From NCBI GenBank assembly GCA_964485635.1, contig CAZAJS010000003.1:1-39399 (forward strand): a stretch of 39,399 bases of DNA, written 5' to 3'. A program made the translations under genes and the position numbers. This document shows, one piece after another, positions 18,486 through 26,553 of the stretch. The notes under the pieces were generated by a model. That model worked only from the letters and a program-made list of their open reading frames with translations, did not search any database and was not told the origin of the DNA. The first letter of the stretch is position 1. Each line of letters opens with the position of its first letter. The DNA is from CAZAJS01 sp964485635. Its GTDB lineage: Bacteria; Pseudomonadota; Gammaproteobacteria; Francisellales; Francisellaceae.

Positions 18486-19412
18486 TTACGATTCAATTGT
18501 ATCAAGGGCAGTATATTGATTCATAGGCAGGTGGGTCGCCCCTTTTGCAATGCGTTTACCAAGTCCTGTTAGCACTTTATTGGGACCACATTCAATAAAG
18601 CGATCAATATGTATTTGGCTATGGCAATGTTCCACTGTTTGTGTCCATTGAACTGGATTGAATAGTTGTTTAACTAAAACATCACGAATTGCATCGGGTT
18701 GTGAGTGTGATATGACATCATAATTATGAATGATTGGGATGGTTGGTGTTTCAATAGGCGTTCTTGTTAGATGCTGTTGAAACGCTTCAGCAGCGCTGCG
18801 CATTAAAGAGCAGTGGGAAGGAACACTGACGGCGAGCAGTTGTGCTCGCTTAGCGCCCATTTCTTTTGCTAAATGATTGGCTTTTTCAACGGCGGCTTTT
18901 TCTCCCGAAATAACTACTTGGCCTTTTGAGTTAAAGTTAGCTGGTTCAACAATACCCATATCACTGGCTTGTTGACAGCATTGTTTCACTTGGTCATCTG
19001 ATAGCCCTAAAATAGCGCTCATAGCACAGTCACGGTCATTAACAGCTTGTTGCATTAAATGTCCACGTTTTTCAACAAGTTTTAATGCATCGGTAAATTC
19101 TAGACTTTCAGCACAAACCAATGCGCTATATTCGCCTAAGCTGTGACCAGCCAATACTGATGGCGTTAAGTGATATTTTTGTTGTATTACACGCCAGATG
19201 GCATAACTCGATGCTAGTAATGCTGGTTGTGTAAACTGTGTTTCATTCAATTTTTGTTCATCATTTTGAATCAAATCCCATAGGTCATAGCCAAGAGCGG
19301 CTTGAGCTATTTGAAATGTTTCTTGAACAATGGGCTCTGCTTGATAAAAATCATGAAGCATTCCTCGTTGTTGTGCACCTTGTCCTGGAAAGAAAAAAGC
19401 TGTTTTTTGCAT
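18486..19412 (-). CDS. fabD: Malonyl-CoA:ACP transacylase
   Basis: Transfers malonyl from CoA to ACP, supplying the elongation substrate. The 308-residue protein begins with FFFPGQGAQQRGM, and has the nucleophile S91 in AGHSLGEYSALV and the partner H200 in SVPSHCSLM. All family landmarks, including FIECGPNKVLTGL near the C-terminus, are present. GGAG precedes the ATG by about 8 bp. It lies between fabH and fabG. Confidence 0.97.
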   Translation of the reverse strand: MQKTAFFFPGQGAQQRGMLHDFYQAEPIVQETFQIAQAALGYDLWDLIQNDEQKLNETQFTQPALLASSYAIWRVIQQKYHLTPSVLAGHSLGEYSALVCAESLEFTDALKLVEKRGHLMQQAVNDRDCAMSAILGLSDDQVKQCCQQASDMGIVEPANFNSKGQVVISGEKAAVEKANHLAKEMGAKRAQLLAVSVPSHCSLMRSAAEAFQQHLTRTPIETPTIPIIHNYDVISHSQPDAIRDVLVKQLFNPVQWTQTVEHCHSQIHIDRFIECGPNKVLTGLGKRIAKGATHLPMNQYTALDTIES

Positions 19413-19482
19413 GTTTGTCCACTCCGATTAATGATTTAATTATTATCGTAAGTGATTTAATGGTTATTTTAAAGATGCAATT

Positions 19483-20445
19483 TTAAACTTTTGCAATAAA
19501 TCCACCCCAGATGAGTCCAGCACCAAATGCTTCTGACAAAAATATATCCCCTTGAACAATCATTCCCGTTGTCAGAGCATGATCAAGAGCTAAAGGAACC
19601 GAGGCTGCAGAAGTGTTGCCGTGATGTTGCAATGTTGTGATGACTTTTTCCATTGGCATTTTGAGTTTTTTGGCAATGGCTTCTAAAATCCGGTAGTTAG
19701 CTTGATGGGGAACAAGCCAGTTAATATCCTGATTGGTTAAGTCTGCTTTCTTAAGCAAATCCTCAACAAGCTTTGTCATTGATGCGACAGCCATTCTAAA
19801 AACTTTATTCCCTTGCATTGATAAATGGCCAAAAGGTGAGTTAGCGTTTGGCTTTTTGTTAGGCAGTGAATTTGGAAGGTTTAAGATGGGCATGCCAGAC
19901 CCGTCACAACGAATCAATGAGGCAAGAATCCCTGGGGTTTGGCTGCCAGATAAAACAACAGCGCCAGCTCCGTCACCAAATAAAACACAAGTAGCTCGAT
20001 CTTGCCAGTCCAACGTTTGTGTCATGGACTCAGCGCCAATGACAAGGGCATTTTGTATGGAACCATTTTCTAAATACTGTTTAGCAATATCAATGGCTTG
20101 AACAAAACCAGCACATGCAGCAGAAATATCAAAGGCGATGGTTGTTTGTGGCATATTCAGCGCATGCTGCAATAAAACTGACGTTGATGGCATTAAATAA
20201 TCAGGTGTCCCGGTGGCTGTAATGATTAAATCGACCTTATCAAGGTCGGCTTGAGCGAGCGCCTGTTTGGCAGCTTGCTCTGCCATGAAAGTTGTTGACT
20301 CATCATCATTTGCCTGATGACGCTGTTTAATTCCAACACGTTGTTGTATCCATTCATCTGACGTATCAACAGTTTCAGCCAAGGCTTGGTTTGTTAAAAC
20401 CTTTTGAGGCAGATATGCTCCTGTCGATAAAATTTTTGCGTACAT
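19483..20445 (-). CDS. fabH: Beta-ketoacyl-ACP synthase III
   Basis: Starts fatty-acid synthesis by condensing acetyl-CoA with malonyl-ACP. At 320 residues it has the full Cys-His-Asn triad: C111 (DISAACAGF), H247 (WLVPHQANYRI) and N277 (HHGNTSAASVPLAL). The GFGAGL-like ending (EAFGAGLIWGGF) is typical. It lies 33 bp after plsX, consistent with one transcript. Confidence 0.97.
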   Translation of the reverse strand: MYAKILSTGAYLPQKVLTNQALAETVDTSDEWIQQRVGIKQRHQANDDESTTFMAEQAAKQALAQADLDKVDLIITATGTPDYLMPSTSVLLQHALNMPQTTIAFDISAACAGFVQAIDIAKQYLENGSIQNALVIGAESMTQTLDWQDRATCVLFGDGAGAVVLSGSQTPGILASLIRCDGSGMPILNLPNSLPNKKPNANSPFGHLSMQGNKVFRMAVASMTKLVEDLLKKADLTNQDINWLVPHQANYRILEAIAKKLKMPMEKVITTLQHHGNTSAASVPLALDHALTTGMIVQGDIFLSEAFGAGLIWGGFIAKV

Positions 20446-20478
20446 GGCGGAAGTTACCTAAATATAAAAAACGGTTGA

Positions 20479-21531
20479 TTAAGTCGCATGCAGAATGGTT
20501 TCAATGTTTGCTTGAATTTTGTTAGGAATATCATGTTTAATTTCATCAATAGCCGATTCAATCGCTGTTTGAAAAGCATTGGCTCCTGCAGAACCATGAC
20601 TTTTGACAACAGTGCCTTTCAGACCAAGTAAGGAGGCACCATTATATTGATCGGTGTTAAGCCTTTTTTTGATATGGCGTAATGTTGGGGCAGCAGCTAA
20701 CATCGTCAGTTTTGCAAACCAGTTTCGTTTAAAGCTATGAGACATAATGTCTCCGACTAGTTTAGCTGTCCCTTCCATTGTTTTTAATGTTGCATTCCCA
20801 ACAAATCCATCACACACAATCACATCTGTGCAAGCAGTGAAAATATCATTTCCTTCGACATAACCAGTATAGTTAATCAGTTGACATTTCTTGAGTAATT
20901 CCGCTGCGTGACGAATATTATCAAGGCCTTTCATTTCTTCTTCACCAATATTAAGTAACGAAACTCTAGGGGCTTTTTTATTTTGAATATGACTTGCTAA
21001 AATAGAGCCCATTAAACCAAATTGAAATAATTGTTCAGATGAGCAGTTAACATTCGCGCCAAGGTCTAATTGATACACAGACTGCATCGTTTTTGTTGTA
21101 CGATCATAAGAAGGGATCGCATACACAATCGCAGGTCGGTCAATCTCAGGTAAAGTTTTTAAAACAAATTTAGCAATCGCCATCAATGCGCCGGTATTAC
21201 CCGCACTAACACACGCATTGACTTGACCCGTCTTAACAAGATTAATCGCAACGCGCATGGAAGAATCTTTTTTATTGCGCATTGCTAAAGCTGGACTTTC
21301 GTCCATTTCAACAACTTGACTTGTGTGATGAATGTCAAGACGATCAGCGGGGTATTTGCCTTTGGTTTTTTTTAGGGCCGCGGCAATTTGCGCTTGATCA
21401 CCGACAAGGGTGATATGCAAGTGCGGATTTTTTTTCAGTGCAGCAACGGTAGCGGGCACCGTGACTGGCAAGCCATGGTCTCCCCCCATTGCATCGATTG
21501 AAATACGATAAATTTGGGATTGATGTTGCAT
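20479..21531 (-). CDS. plsX: Phosphate acyltransferase PlsX
   Basis: Makes acyl-phosphate from acyl-ACP, the donor used by PlsY to start phospholipid synthesis. The 350-residue protein begins with ISIDAMGGDHGLPVTVP, the family N-terminal signature, and has AISAGNTGALM-like CVSAGNTGALMAIA and VCDGFVGNATLKTMEG. It acts at the membrane face but has no transmembrane segment. The Shine-Dalgarno sequence is unclear: AGGGC is 14 bp from the ATG. It sits between rpmF and fabH in the usual arrangement. Confidence 0.96.
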   Translation of the reverse strand: MQHQSQIYRISIDAMGGDHGLPVTVPATVAALKKNPHLHITLVGDQAQIAAALKKTKGKYPADRLDIHHTSQVVEMDESPALAMRNKKDSSMRVAINLVKTGQVNACVSAGNTGALMAIAKFVLKTLPEIDRPAIVYAIPSYDRTTKTMQSVYQLDLGANVNCSSEQLFQFGLMGSILASHIQNKKAPRVSLLNIGEEEMKGLDNIRHAAELLKKCQLINYTGYVEGNDIFTACTDVIVCDGFVGNATLKTMEGTAKLVGDIMSHSFKRNWFAKLTMLAAAPTLRHIKKRLNTDQYNGASLLGLKGTVVKSHGSAGANAFQTAIESAIDEIKHDIPNKIQANIETILHAT

Positions 21532-21585
21532 TTTGCGTCAGTTGCCCTAATAGTTATGTCGATTAAGTGTTAACTTTGAATCTTT

Positions 21586-21771
21586 TTAATCATCATCTTG
21601 ATTTGTTGTGATGACTTTAGTTCCACGGTAGTACCCTTTTGGTGATACATGGTGGCGCAAATGGACATCGCCTGATGTGCGATCAACGCTTAAAGCACTT
21701 GCTTTTAAGCTATCATGTGTTCTTCTTTTATCGCGCTTTGAACGGCTCATTTTGTTTTTTTGTACAGCCAT
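21586..21771 (-). CDS. rpmF: 50S ribosomal protein L32
   Basis: A 61-residue basic protein of the large ribosomal subunit. The start MAVQKNKMSRSKRDKRRTHD is the L32 signature, and HHVSPKGYYRG follows. It lacks the paired cysteines of zinc-binding L32 forms, so it is the zinc-free type. The C-terminus is acidic (NQDDD). It begins 1 bp after the yceD stop, implying coupled translation. Confidence 0.97.
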   Translation of the reverse strand: MAVQKNKMSRSKRDKRRTHDSLKASALSVDRTSGDVHLRHHVSPKGYYRGTKVITTNQDDD

Positions 21772-21772
21772 G

Positions 21773-22324
21773 TTATTGGTCTCCTGTTTGCTTTATATTA
21801 TTTTTCAGTTGTTGTAAAACGGCAAAAGGGTTCTCAGTTTGTTTCTCTGAGGTGTTCTGATCCGTTTTTTCTTGACAATCGGTTCGATAGTATGCCCCAT
21901 TTTTTGTATCTTGACAATCATCATTTAGCGTAATTTTAGGGATGAGAGGAATATTTAATAAAATTTCTTGCTGCACAATCTCCCACAAATCAATATAGCC
22001 ATCTTGACTAATATAGGGTTCATACCCTGTATCATAAGCATCCATTTGACGATCATCTGTGACAAATCGCAAGTGCAGATCTTGATCGATTGTCACCGAA
22101 AATGCTTGTAAAGAGCGTTGGCATTCTAACCAGATTTTGCCAGAAAGATGCCCATCAGCAAAAACTTTATTTTGTTCAGTAGAAAAAGTTAGCTTTAATA
22201 AAAAATCAGCTTGGTCTGATACAATAAAATCATTAAGCTGACATAAACCTTGCAAATGTAAAGTATCATTGAAGGTTTGTTGTTTTTGAGCCGCCATGTA
22301 GGTGTCAAAGTGTCGATCAGGCAT
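21773..22324 (-). CDS. yceD: YceD (DUF177) family protein, first gene of the fab block
   Basis: A 183-residue member of the DUF177 family, found upstream of rpmF across bacteria and linked in plants and bacteria to 23S rRNA accumulation. LECQRSLQAFSVTIDQ (single cysteine motif), the acidic YEPYISQDGYIDLWEIVQQEILLNIPLIP block and the ending NPFAVLQQLKN are diagnostic. The start codon at 22322-22324 has no strong Shine-Dalgarno sequence; an in-frame ATG nine codons in is possible. It is divergent from the peroxiredoxin gene over a 65-bp gap that contains an imperfect palindrome. Confidence 0.88.
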   Translation of the reverse strand: MPDRHFDTYMAAQKQQTFNDTLHLQGLCQLNDFIVSDQADFLLKLTFSTEQNKVFADGHLSGKIWLECQRSLQAFSVTIDQDLHLRFVTDDRQMDAYDTGYEPYISQDGYIDLWEIVQQEILLNIPLIPKITLNDDCQDTKNGAYYRTDCQEKTDQNTSEKQTENPFAVLQQLKNNIKQTGDQ

Positions 22325-22354
22325 CGTTAAATGGCAATAAATGCGTTAAAATTG

Positions 22355-22368
22355 ATGATAATTGTCAT
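22355..22368. promoter_or_regulatory. Imperfect palindrome between yceD and the peroxiredoxin gene
   Basis: ATGATAA-TTGTCAT is a 14-bp inverted repeat with one mismatch, in the middle of the divergent 65-bp gap and 22 bp ahead of the bcp ATG. The position suits an operator. The GATAAT-like half resembles AT-rich metal or peroxide regulator sites only loosely, so the regulator is not named. Confidence 0.3.
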
Positions 22369-22389
22369 ACTACTGAAAAAGGAATGCTT

Positions 22390-22854
22390 ATGTCTATTAA
22401 AATCGGTCAAAAAATCTCAGAATTTTCTTTGCCCATGACAGGTGATCAAGTATTTAATCCAAGGGACTATGAAGGTAAAAAAATTATCTTATATTTTTAT
22501 CCTAAAGATAATACCCCGGGATGTCGTCAAGAAAGTCAAGACTTTACACAGGCCTATGAAACATTGATCGCTGCTAATACAGTGGTTTTTGGGGTTTCTC
22601 GTGATTCTATTAGCTCGCATGAAAAGTTTAAAGCAAAATACGATATGCCATTTGAGTTGATTTCTGACCCGGATGAAAAACTTTGCCAATATTTTGATGT
22701 GATCAAAGAAAAAAGCATGTTTGGGAAGCATTATATGGGGCTTGAACGGAGTACTTTTGTGCTTGATGAGCAAGGCGTGTTAGTGGGACAATGGCGTAAA
22801 GTGAAAGTCAAAGATCATGTCAACCAGGTGCTTGAATTTATCCAATCAAAATAA
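22390..22854 (+). CDS. bcp: Thioredoxin-dependent peroxiredoxin, Bcp/PrxQ type
   Basis: Reduces hydrogen and organic peroxides. The 154-residue protein has the thioredoxin fold and the peroxidatic cysteine C45 in YFYPKDNTPGCRQESQDF. E. coli Bcp has a resolving cysteine five residues later, but here that position is Q50. The only other cysteine is C99 (KLCQYF), so this would be a one-cysteine or atypical enzyme. The ATG at 22390 is chosen because AAGGA is 6 bp upstream; the ATG two codons before abuts the Shine-Dalgarno sequence. The uridine phosphorylase gene follows 10 bp after the stop. Confidence 0.93.
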   Translation: MSIKIGQKISEFSLPMTGDQVFNPRDYEGKKIILYFYPKDNTPGCRQESQDFTQAYETLIAANTVVFGVSRDSISSHEKFKAKYDMPFELISDPDEKLCQYFDVIKEKSMFGKHYMGLERSTFVLDEQGVLVGQWRKVKVKDHVNQVLEFIQSK

Positions 22855-22864
22855 GGAGCCACCG

Positions 22865-23653
22865 ATGGATAATGTCAATATTGCAAACCATTATGCTGCC
22901 CCGGATCAATGTATGTATCATATTGGACTCAGTCAGCAAATGACCGAAAAGGCTACTGTGGCCATTGTTACGGGGGATCCTGGGCGCGTGGCAGCGCTGG
23001 CTAAATACTTAGACCAGCAGGCTGTTGAAATTGCTTATGTGCGTGAATACCGGACTTATTTGGCTCATGTGGCCAATCGGCCCGTTTTGATTGCTTCAAC
23101 AGGTATCGGTTGCCCCTCATTAGCAATTGCACTAGAAGAGTTTGCTATGATTGGCGTGAAACAGTTTATTCGCGTTGGGACAACAGGGGCGATTCAACCA
23201 TGGCTTGATTTAGGGGATATTATTTTATCAAGTGCGGCGGTTCGGCTCGATGGAACATCAACGCATTATGCGCCATTGAATTATCCCGCGGTTGCAGATT
23301 TTGAGTTAAACCGTCAATTGGTCAATAGTGCTGAGGCATTAGGGGTTGATCTTAAAGTGGGCATTACGGCTTCTTCTGATACCTTTTGGCCGGGTCAAGA
23401 ACGGTATGGTAATTATAGTGGCTATGTCTTGCCTGAGTTCCAAGGGACGTTTGATCAGTGGCAAAAATTGAATGTTTTAAATTTTGAAATGGAATCAGCA
23501 GCTCTATTTACAATCGCCAGTGCTTTTGGATTGCAAGCGGCTTGTTTGTGTGGCGTCTTAGCGCAACGAGGTCGATCTGAAACGGTTGATAAACAAGGCT
23601 ATGATACCGCAATGGAATCAATAATGAAGGTGATTGGCCAAATCCTTAAATAA
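22865..23653 (+). CDS. udp: Uridine phosphorylase
   Basis: Splits uridine with phosphate to uracil and ribose-1-phosphate in nucleoside salvage. The 262-residue protein matches the E. coli enzyme throughout: AIVTGDPGRVAALAKYLD, STGIGCPSLAIALEE, RVGTTGAIQPWLDLGDI and NFEMESAALFTIAS carry the phosphate, ribose and base contacts. The substrate-selective stretch SSDTFWPGQERY (uridine type) is present. The ATG at 22865 follows AAGGAG by about 6 bp; an ATG 16 codons earlier overlaps bcp and is less likely. It is probably co-transcribed with bcp. Confidence 0.93.
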   Translation: MDNVNIANHYAAPDQCMYHIGLSQQMTEKATVAIVTGDPGRVAALAKYLDQQAVEIAYVREYRTYLAHVANRPVLIASTGIGCPSLAIALEEFAMIGVKQFIRVGTTGAIQPWLDLGDIILSSAAVRLDGTSTHYAPLNYPAVADFELNRQLVNSAEALGVDLKVGITASSDTFWPGQERYGNYSGYVLPEFQGTFDQWQKLNVLNFEMESAALFTIASAFGLQAACLCGVLAQRGRSETVDKQGYDTAMESIMKVIGQILK

Positions 23654-23728
23654 GCCAAGGATACGAAGCATATTTTGGCTGTTTCAAACAATCAAAATGT
23701 TAATGATGATTAAATAAGGGAACAATCA

Positions 23729-25276
23729 ATGCAGCAAAATGAGACAATGACCATGTCGTTGGTCAAGCCATGCTTTGAGGCGCTTGATAAAAAAGGAGTC
23801 GGGACGGTCGACCCACAGGATATTATTCAAGTGTTTTATGCCTCTGGCTATGATGAAAAAAATTCTCGCACAAGACGATTAATTCAAGCATTGAAACAGT
23901 ATCAAGCTCCCCTTGATTTAGCGTCATTAAGTCAGTTGTTAGAAGATCAATTAAGTTTTTATTTGCGTGTATTTAAAAATGCCTTAGTTGTGCCTCATTT
24001 TAGTGAATTCACCGCCTTTATTAGTCAGTGTTATCATCAATTGAAACAAAATCGTAATGGCAAGGTGGCTAGTTATATTCCTGAGTTGAAAACCGTTGAT
24101 CCAGATAAGTTAGCGATTTCTGTTTGTACCGTTGATGGGCAACAATTTCGAATTGGGGATACACAAGAGTTGTTTTGTGTTCAATCAATGATTAAGCCAT
24201 TGTTATATTTGTTAGCTTTGCAGGAAAATGGCTTAGAACGTGTCCATCAACATGTGGGTCGTGAACCAAGTGGGCATAATTTTAATGAATTAATGTTAAA
24301 CCATCGGCATGTTCCGCATAATCCAATGATTAATGCTGGAGCGATTATGTGTAGTTCAATGATCAAGCGGCGATCACGTTCGGCCAGTCGATTTAAACAT
24401 GTTAAAAGCCAACTAGAATCATTGAGCGGGCGCCAGTATGTTGGGTTTAATAATGCTGTTTATCATTCAGAAAAAGAAACAGCAGATCGTAATTATGCGT
24501 TAAGCTATTTAATGCGAGAGTATAAAGCTTTTCCGAAAGGAACATCGTTATACAATACATTAGATCTTTATTTTCAGGCTTGTTCGATTGAAACAAATGT
24601 TGATGCCTTTGCGGTTGCTGCGGCAACTTTAGCCAATGCCGGGGTCTGTCCATTGACCACAGAAAGTGTCTTTGCTCCAGATTTAGTGAAAAATTGTTTA
24701 TCGTTAATGTATTCCTGTGGTATGTATGATTATTCCGGTGAATGGGCATTTTCGATTGGTCTGCCAGCAAAAAGTGGGGTTGCTGGGGGAATTTATGTAG
24801 TGATTCCTGATGTTATGGGAATATGCATCTGGTCGCCACGCTTAGATAAGCATGGCAACTCGACACGCGGAATTGCTTTTTGTAAGGCATTAGTAGAGCG
24901 TTATGCTATTCATAATTATGATAGTGTTTTAAAAGCCACAACGAAAAACTATTTAACAGAAACACGTTATGGGCAACAATGTAACGAAGGATACTTGTTA
25001 CTAGAGGCGGCTGGACGACAAGATTTAGGGCAAATGATCCGTTTGTGTGCTCGTGGCGTTGATATTGACTTTGTCGACTATGATGGGCGAAGTGCACTGC
25101 ATATCGCGGCAAGTGAAGGTGCCGAAGAAATCATTGGATATTTGTTAGCGAAAGGGGCATATGCAGGGATGGTTGATCGTTGGGGGCAAACCCCCGCACA
25201 ACAAGCCCAGGCAAATGGGCATGTACAATTATCCAAGCAGCTGCAACACTCCTTTGAAGCAAGGGCAGGTGCTTGA
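23729..25276 (+). CDS. glsA: Eukaryote-like glutaminase with N-terminal helical domain and ankyrin repeats
   Basis: Hydrolyses glutamine to glutamate and ammonia. At 515 residues it is much longer than E. coli YbaS or YneH (about 310). From recall, its whole layout matches animal kidney-type GLS: an EF-hand-like helical region (about 8-105), the beta-lactamase-like catalytic domain (about 110-405), and ankyrin repeats (about 425-505; YDGRSALHIAASEGAEEII, then DRWGQTPAQQAQANGH). Catalytic S153 and K156 lie in CVQSMIKP, with N202, E248, N255, Y281, Y333 (SCGMYDYSG) and V351 in GLPAKSGVAGG at the expected places. AAGGG lies 8 bp before the ATG. It lies 75 bp after udp, and a DUF4404 gene follows after 47 bp. 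Symbol by family. Confidence 0.95.
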   Translation: MQQNETMTMSLVKPCFEALDKKGVGTVDPQDIIQVFYASGYDEKNSRTRRLIQALKQYQAPLDLASLSQLLEDQLSFYLRVFKNALVVPHFSEFTAFISQCYHQLKQNRNGKVASYIPELKTVDPDKLAISVCTVDGQQFRIGDTQELFCVQSMIKPLLYLLALQENGLERVHQHVGREPSGHNFNELMLNHRHVPHNPMINAGAIMCSSMIKRRSRSASRFKHVKSQLESLSGRQYVGFNNAVYHSEKETADRNYALSYLMREYKAFPKGTSLYNTLDLYFQACSIETNVDAFAVAAATLANAGVCPLTTESVFAPDLVKNCLSLMYSCGMYDYSGEWAFSIGLPAKSGVAGGIYVVIPDVMGICIWSPRLDKHGNSTRGIAFCKALVERYAIHNYDSVLKATTKNYLTETRYGQQCNEGYLLLEAAGRQDLGQMIRLCARGVDIDFVDYDGRSALHIAASEGAEEIIGYLLAKGAYAGMVDRWGQTPAQQAQANGHVQLSKQLQHSFEARAGA

Positions 25277-25323
25277 TAATCCACATTTAAAAGGTTGAAT
25301 CAATAATAAAAGGACAGAGAATC

Positions 25324-25653
25324 ATGGCGAAAAACCCAACAATTGAGCGAATTCAAACGCTGATCAGTCAATCAGATACATTGACATTTGATCAGGCCCA
25401 AGAACTGCAAGGCCTGCTAGATGAATTGCATGCAAATTTAGATCAATTTTCTGAGCAACAGCAACAACAAGCAGCAGAACTGATCCAAGCCGTTCAGCAA
25501 AAAATTGAGACGCATCAAAACTTGCCAGCGGCCGTTGCGCAAATGCAGGAATCAGACTTTCAAGCACTGCTTGGTGAATACGAAGCAACCCATCCGCAAA
25601 CCATTGCCACTCTGCGGACATTTATTCAAACTTTTTTAAATATGGGGGTATGA
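25324..25653 (+). CDS. DUF4404 family protein
   Basis: A 109-residue soluble, mostly helical, glutamine-rich protein. The ending EYEATHPQTIATLRTFIQTF...NMGV matches the DUF4404 C-terminus known from Pseudomonas and relatives (E/D-x-x-H-P-x-x-x-x-x-L-R, then L-x-N-M-G). The family function is unknown. AGGACAGAG precedes the ATG by about 7 bp. It follows glutaminase by 47 bp and is probably on the same message; no functional link is evident. Short helical proteins of this kind could be adaptors, but the sequence does not show this. Confidence 0.75.
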   Translation: MAKNPTIERIQTLISQSDTLTFDQAQELQGLLDELHANLDQFSEQQQQQAAELIQAVQQKIETHQNLPAAVAQMQESDFQALLGEYEATHPQTIATLRTFIQTFLNMGV

Positions 25654-25686
25654 TCATATTTTTTTCAATTTTTTTGAATGAAAGGT

Positions 25687-25714
25687 TTGACATCTAATTT
25701 AGAATCGATAAAAT
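25687..25714 (+). promoter_or_regulatory. Sigma70 promoter for the outer-membrane protein gene
   Basis: A perfect TTGACA (25687-25692) and TAAAAT (25709-25714) are separated by 16 bp. The predicted start is near 25720, leaving a 5' leader of about 68 nt. That leader holds a 7-bp hairpin GTTTTAC...GTAAAAC (25734-25753), followed by a strong AAAGGAG Shine-Dalgarno sequence. Confidence 0.65.
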
Positions 25715-25787
25715 GACACTTGTTACGTAAGTAGTTTTACATTTAAGTAAAACGATTAATGAAAACTCAAAAAAGGAGTGAACTGAA

Positions 25788-26357
25788 ATGAAAAAAATCG
25801 CTAAAATCATGACTGGTGTTTTGTTAGCAGGTGCTGGTGCTTCAACGGCTGCTTATGCTGAAGACGGCCAACCAACACAAGCCGCTCAAGCAATTGGCGC
25901 GCATCACGTTGGTCTAAATGTTGGTTATGATTCTCAAGCAGCGGGTCAAGGTGTTTCAGGCGGTGTTGTTCCAACAATTGTTGCTGACTATGGTAATTTC
26001 CATGGTGGTTTAGGCTTCAGTATGCATAATGAGCATTCTTCACGAGCTGATACGGATGTTCAACGTTACTTTGTAACTGCATTCTTTGGCACTGATATTG
26101 CTAAATTTGGTAACGGTTCACTAACAGCTGGTGTTAAAGGTGACGGTACATTCTTGGGTGGTGATACAACAGATGCTGATGATCATGTTGGCTATGATCT
26201 TGCTGGCTATGTTGGTATGGATTACTCAATCAGCGACCACTGGGAAATGAATGGTAAGCTTTATGCCGTTAACTGGGGTCGTACAGCTGGACAAGCTGAT
26301 GAGCATCACTTGCAAGTCCTAGGTGGTGGTAACATCGGTATGACTTACAAGTTTTAA
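25788..26357 (+). CDS. Small outer-membrane beta-barrel protein, family not recognised
   Basis: A 189-residue exported protein. A classic signal peptide covers residues 1-24 (MKKIAKIM, then a hydrophobic core ending ASTAAYA before EDG). The mature part is glycine-rich with alternating amphipathic strands, such as VVPTIVADYGNFHGGLGFSM, YFVTAFFGTDIAKFGNG and VLGGGNIGMTYKF. The C-terminal phenylalanine with alternating aromatics is the usual outer-membrane barrel signal. About eight strands fit an OmpA/OmpW-like small barrel. It has its own promoter, leader hairpin, strong Shine-Dalgarno sequence and a strong terminator, so it should be abundant and monocistronic. Several histidine pairs occur (AHHVG, EHHLQ). 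The specific family and ligand are unknown. Confidence 0.75.
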   Translation: MKKIAKIMTGVLLAGAGASTAAYAEDGQPTQAAQAIGAHHVGLNVGYDSQAAGQGVSGGVVPTIVADYGNFHGGLGFSMHNEHSSRADTDVQRYFVTAFFGTDIAKFGNGSLTAGVKGDGTFLGGDTTDADDHVGYDLAGYVGMDYSISDHWEMNGKLYAVNWGRTAGQADEHHLQVLGGGNIGMTYKF

Positions 26358-26385
26358 TTGTTAGGTTAGCCTAATATATTAATCT

Positions 26386-26415
26386 AAAAAAGCCCCGCTT
26401 GTCGGGGCTTTTTTT
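26386..26415 (+). terminator. Rho-independent terminator after the outer-membrane protein gene
   Basis: GCCCCG-CTTGT-CGGGGC forms a 6-bp GC stem extended by A/T pairs, with seven T residues after it (26409-26415) and six A residues before it. It starts about 29 bp after the stop codon. It is a textbook terminator, and the flanking A-run makes it potentially usable from the other strand. Confidence 0.92.
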
Positions 26416-26553
26416 ATGTCTATTATTTTGAGTATCTTGTTGATATATTTAGGTTCTAAATAAGCGTCAGATTTCTGGTGCATTTTATCGGCCATAAAAA
26501 TATTGATAGTCCTCTATCATTTAAAGATTTAGATATTTTTTCATGAGGTTATT

